From: Minicystis rosea
GTDB lineage: Bacteria > Myxococcota_A > Polyangia > Polyangiales > Polyangiaceae
Direction: 5' to 3'
Assembly: GCA_001931535.1 (NCBI GenBank)
Contig: CP016211.1
Location: 15,825,501 to 15,889,500 of the forward strand
Length of the DNA stretch: 64,000 nt
Each line of letters opens with the position of its first letter. Position 1 is the first letter of the stretch. The notes below the pieces were generated by a model. The model saw only the letters and a program-made list of their open reading frames with translations, had not been told where the DNA came from and ran no database searches. Below are positions 61,513-64,000 of the stretch, piece by piece. The position numbers were made by a program, and so were the translations under genes.

Positions 61513-63120
61513 TCAGGCCGTCTCGAGCGCTCCGTCGAACGCGCCGTAGCCACCGGGGATGAAGAAGTCCTTGCCCGGCACGAGCCCGAAGGCGCGAATC
61601 ACGGTGGCCACGATGTCCTGCGAGCTCGGGGTGCGGGTCACCTTCTCGCCCGACTCCTCGATGAGCGACACCGGCGCTCCCAGCGGGGATCCGGTGGCTG
61701 ACTCGTCATAGCCGCCGAGCATCTGATTGCCCTTCACGCCGCCGCCCACGAGCAGGCCGCAGGTCGCGGGGTGGTGATCGCTGCCGTCCTCCCCGCTCCG
61801 GGCGAAGGTGCGGCCGAAGTCGCTGTAGATGTAGACCAGCGTCTCGTCGAGCAAGGTGCCATTGCCGGAGGATGCCTTGGTCAAAGACATCTCGTTGAGG
61901 AGCTGGCCAATCGCCTCCATCGAGATGCGCAGGTGGCTCGTCTGCGCGCGCGCGCCGCCGGAGAAGTGCATGTCGAACGACGTGTTGGAGATGCTGGTGG
62001 CGCGCAGCGTGAGGCTCGTCACGAGGTTCGACTTGAGCAGGCGGAGGGCGAAGTCGAACGGCCCGCCGTTGCGCACGGGCCCGCAGATGTCGGCGCTGCC
62101 GATGCAGGCCGTCGCGAAGGGGCCGCCGCTGTAGAGCGGATCTTTGTCGAGCTGCTCGAAGCCCTTCGTGGCCTCGAGCTTGGTGAGGACGTCGCGCGCG
62201 ATGGTCTTGCTCACGCCGATGTACGTGTCGTGGAGCTGCTGATAGAGCGTGTCCGTGCCCGTCGTCGAGCGCCCGCGGCCGCCGCGGATGGCTTGGAGCA
62301 CGAGATCATCGGTCACGGTGAGCGGGACGGTGCCCGTCCCCGGCTTGCCGTCGAAGCCCACGGCGGGCACGTCCTTCCGCTCGCGGAGGCCCTTCCAGGC
62401 GCTGTCGCGGCGATCGGAGATGGTCGACTCCACCATCGCCAGGCTGGTCAGCGAATAGGGCGTCACCGCGGCCGGCAGGCCCATCGCGGCGGGCGAGATG
62501 CCGCCGAGATAGGCATTCGGCACGGGACGATCGGGGAAGTAGCTCATCATGTAATTGGCGATGACGGCCTGCACCGACGGCGCGCGGAACGTGGAGCCCG
62601 CGACTCCGCACATGCTGGCGACGATGCCGCTCGCGTGCGATGCGGTGCCTTGATCGGCGCCGACCAGGAGACAAGCACGCTCGTACAGCTTGTAGTTCGG
62701 GTCGACCCACGAGTAGCCCCAGGGGCGGTAGTTCTGCGTGCCACCGGAGAACGGGTTCACGCCCGTGGTGTCGCCGGGGTTCTGATCGTTCCACGACACC
62801 GGGCCGCGCAGCTTGCGCTTCGTGCTCGGGTCGGAGAGATCGGGCGTGGTCTTGTCGAAGTTGCGGACTTGCTCCTTCGAATAGCCGAACGGGTGCTGTC
62901 CGCCCTCGGGGGGCCGGATGAACTTGTCGATCCCCGCGCCGGAGAGCGGCGTGAAGAAGTGCTCCCAGTTGCAACCACCGTCGAGCCAGATGCAAAGCAG
63001 CTTGGTGGGCCCCGTGGGCGTCGGGCCGGCGAGCGCGGAGCGGAGGCCGTAGCGGCCGAGGAGCGCGAGCTGCGCGGCGCCGAGCGAAGCGAGCAGGATG
63101 TTTCTGCGGGACGTCTTCAT
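61513..63120 (-). CDS. DUF1501 protein with Tat signal
   Basis: A 535-residue DUF1501 protein. The N-terminus has a twin-arginine signal (KTSRRNILLASLGAAQLALL). It has the family's sulfatase-like motifs: LLCIWLDGGCNWEHFF, ASHASGIVASMCGVAG, VYIYSDFGRTFARSG and GSDHHPATCGLLVGGGV, with the putative metal ligands in DGG and SDHH. DUF1501 genes usually sit next to a cytochrome-like DUF1588/1592-type gene, and here a partial cytochrome-like gene (63132-64000) follows on the same strand 11 bases upstream. The catalytic activity of this pair is not established. Confidence 0.9.
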   Translation of the reverse strand: MKTSRRNILLASLGAAQLALLGRYGLRSALAGPTPTGPTKLLCIWLDGGCNWEHFFTPLSGAGIDKFIRPPEGGQHPFGYSKEQVRNFDKTTPDLSDPSTKRKLRGPVSWNDQNPGDTTGVNPFSGGTQNYRPWGYSWVDPNYKLYERACLLVGADQGTASHASGIVASMCGVAGSTFRAPSVQAVIANYMMSYFPDRPVPNAYLGGISPAAMGLPAAVTPYSLTSLAMVESTISDRRDSAWKGLRERKDVPAVGFDGKPGTGTVPLTVTDDLVLQAIRGGRGRSTTGTDTLYQQLHDTYIGVSKTIARDVLTKLEATKGFEQLDKDPLYSGGPFATACIGSADICGPVRNGGPFDFALRLLKSNLVTSLTLRATSISNTSFDMHFSGGARAQTSHLRISMEAIGQLLNEMSLTKASSGNGTLLDETLVYIYSDFGRTFARSGEDGSDHHPATCGLLVGGGVKGNQMLGGYDESATGSPLGAPVSLIEESGEKVTRTPSSQDIVATVIRAFGLVPGKDFFIPGGYGAFDGALETA

Positions 63121-63131
63121 CACGGTGCCTC

Positions 63132-64000
63132 TCAGTAGAAGATCCAGTCGGGGTGGCGGATGAAATAGGAGCACGCGGCGATGTACGCCGTGCGTGCATC
63201 CGAGCCTTGCTCGATGGGGACGAAGACGCCTTCGAAGACGCGATCCACGTCGGCCGGCGCAGCCTCCACGCTGTGGAAGTGAAGGAACCAGGCGCGGAGG
63301 ACGTCCTTGACCTTGGCCGGCTCCGCCATCCCCACGGTGATGGAGGCGCCCGCCGGGAGCAGCGCCGTGTTGTTCGGCTTGTCGAGCGCCATGGCGCACC
63401 ACGCTTGCGAGATCTGCGTCAGCGATCCGACGAAGCTCGGGGAGACGGTCCCATCGGCCTTCAGCTGGTACATGGCCGAGCCGCCGCCGAGCGTGGCATA
63501 CCGATCCGTCGATGAGGCCTCGTACGGCGCCGGGATCGCGTCGGGCGACGAGATGGGGTATTTGCTGTCGTACTGCGCGGTCTTGTATGGGATGTCCCAG
63601 CTCGACGCGGGCATGAAGAAGTCGTCGTCCGAGAGCCCGAGCTGCTGGTAGAGCGCGCGCTGCACCTCGGCGGCGCCGATGCGGGTGACCCGACGCGCTT
63701 CGATCGAAGGGAGCTTGTCGCCCGATCGGGCCACGAGCTTCGTCACCCACGCTCGCACGTCGGCGATGGTGAGCTTCGTGCGGCCTTGCTTCACGAGCTC
63801 GGCGTAGCTGGCTCCGGAGATCGGCATCTGTTTGAAGGCGCGCGTGCCGTGGCCTTCGAGGAGACGGACCAGCTCGCTCTCGTCGGGCTTGCCGGGCACG
63901 ACCTCCTTCGGCTCGTAGGCGACGAGCGACTCGAAGGCTTCGATGGAGGCGAAGTAGCCGCGCGCGCCCGTCGAATGGCACCCTTCGCAGGTGGGTTTGA
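63132..64000 (-). CDS. Cytochrome-c-like domain protein paired with DUF1501, cut by the window edge
   Basis: At least 289 residues remain; the start is beyond the right edge. The visible part begins with KPTCEGCHSTGARGYFASIE, a CxxCH heme-binding motif, followed by EAFESLVAYEPKEVVPGKPD and LEGHGTRAFKQMP, which are typical of Planctomycete-type cytochrome domains. The rest (LYQQLGLSDDDFFMP; AMALDKPNNTALLPAG; VFEGVFVPIEQGSDA) is conserved in such pairs but not otherwise recognised. It ends 11 bases before the DUF1501 gene and is in the same operon. Confidence 0.8.
   Translation of the reverse strand, partial: KPTCEGCHSTGARGYFASIEAFESLVAYEPKEVVPGKPDESELVRLLEGHGTRAFKQMPISGASYAELVKQGRTKLTIADVRAWVTKLVARSGDKLPSIEARRVTRIGAAEVQRALYQQLGLSDDDFFMPASSWDIPYKTAQYDSKYPISSPDAIPAPYEASSTDRYATLGGGSAMYQLKADGTVSPSFVGSLTQISQAWCAMALDKPNNTALLPAGASITVGMAEPAKVKDVLRAWFLHFHSVEAAPADVDRVFEGVFVPIEQGSDARTAYIAACSYFIRHPDWIFY

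Overview
The window is very GC-rich, densely coded DNA and reads like a chromosomal segment of a predatory or soil myxobacterium, probably order Polyangiales. The order-level call is an inference. It rests on the codon bias, on secreted lipoproteins with Cys-rich NGxETDVDCGG repeats, on RCC1-like and beta-propeller repeat lipoproteins, and on a DUF1501/cytochrome pair. I saw no rRNA, tRNA, insertion sequence, CRISPR array or replication origin.

Positions 1-29115, nearly all on the minus strand, encode extracellular contractile injection system (eCIS, Afp/PVC-like) particles. From 29115 down to 6966 lies what looks like a complete particle: DUF4255 protein, unknown protein, sheath, three tube-like proteins, DUF5908, LysM protein, VgrG-like spike, a 62-residue protein, gp25, PAAR-like tip, two large baseplate proteins, an S74 chaperone-tipped fibre with tandem repeats, an unknown repeat protein, the CIS tape-measure protein, and a DUF4157 protein with a nuclease-like motif as candidate cargo. 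The AAA+ ATPase (29435-30793) is divergent. Positions 1-5890 hold a second set (unknown protein, lipoprotein, DUF4255, regulatory-like beta-sandwich protein, two sheaths, one tube) that runs off the left edge.

Positions 30973-39169 carry housekeeping or regulatory genes: a ferritin-like protein, a group 2-type sigma-70 factor, a transglycosylase-like protein, a triple-PAS hybrid histidine kinase and a Cys-rich RCC1 lipoprotein. Positions 39754-49434 form an accessory metabolic region of divergent regulator/enzyme modules: LysR with SDR, AraC with SnoaL/NmrA, and AraC-GlxA with an SDR/hydrolase/crotonase/SnoaL operon. Between them is a patch of gene remnants, including what looks like a divergent LysR-GST pair fused by a deletion.

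Positions 49942-59292 are a four-gene minus-strand operon: a T6SS-type VgrG and three large proteins that share an N-terminal module of about 200 residues. Their C-termini are unrelated: an alpha/beta hydrolase, an HExxH metallopeptidase with a TIG domain, and a glycoside-hydrolase-like barrel. The layout suggests a polymorphic cargo family with a common delivery module, and it is the most interesting feature of the window. The right end has a beta-propeller lipoprotein, a Tat-exported DUF1501 protein and a partial cytochrome-like protein.

Five genes are each broken by one missing base in or next to a G/C homopolymer. The simplest reading is uncorrected sequencing error, and I annotate them as single genes.
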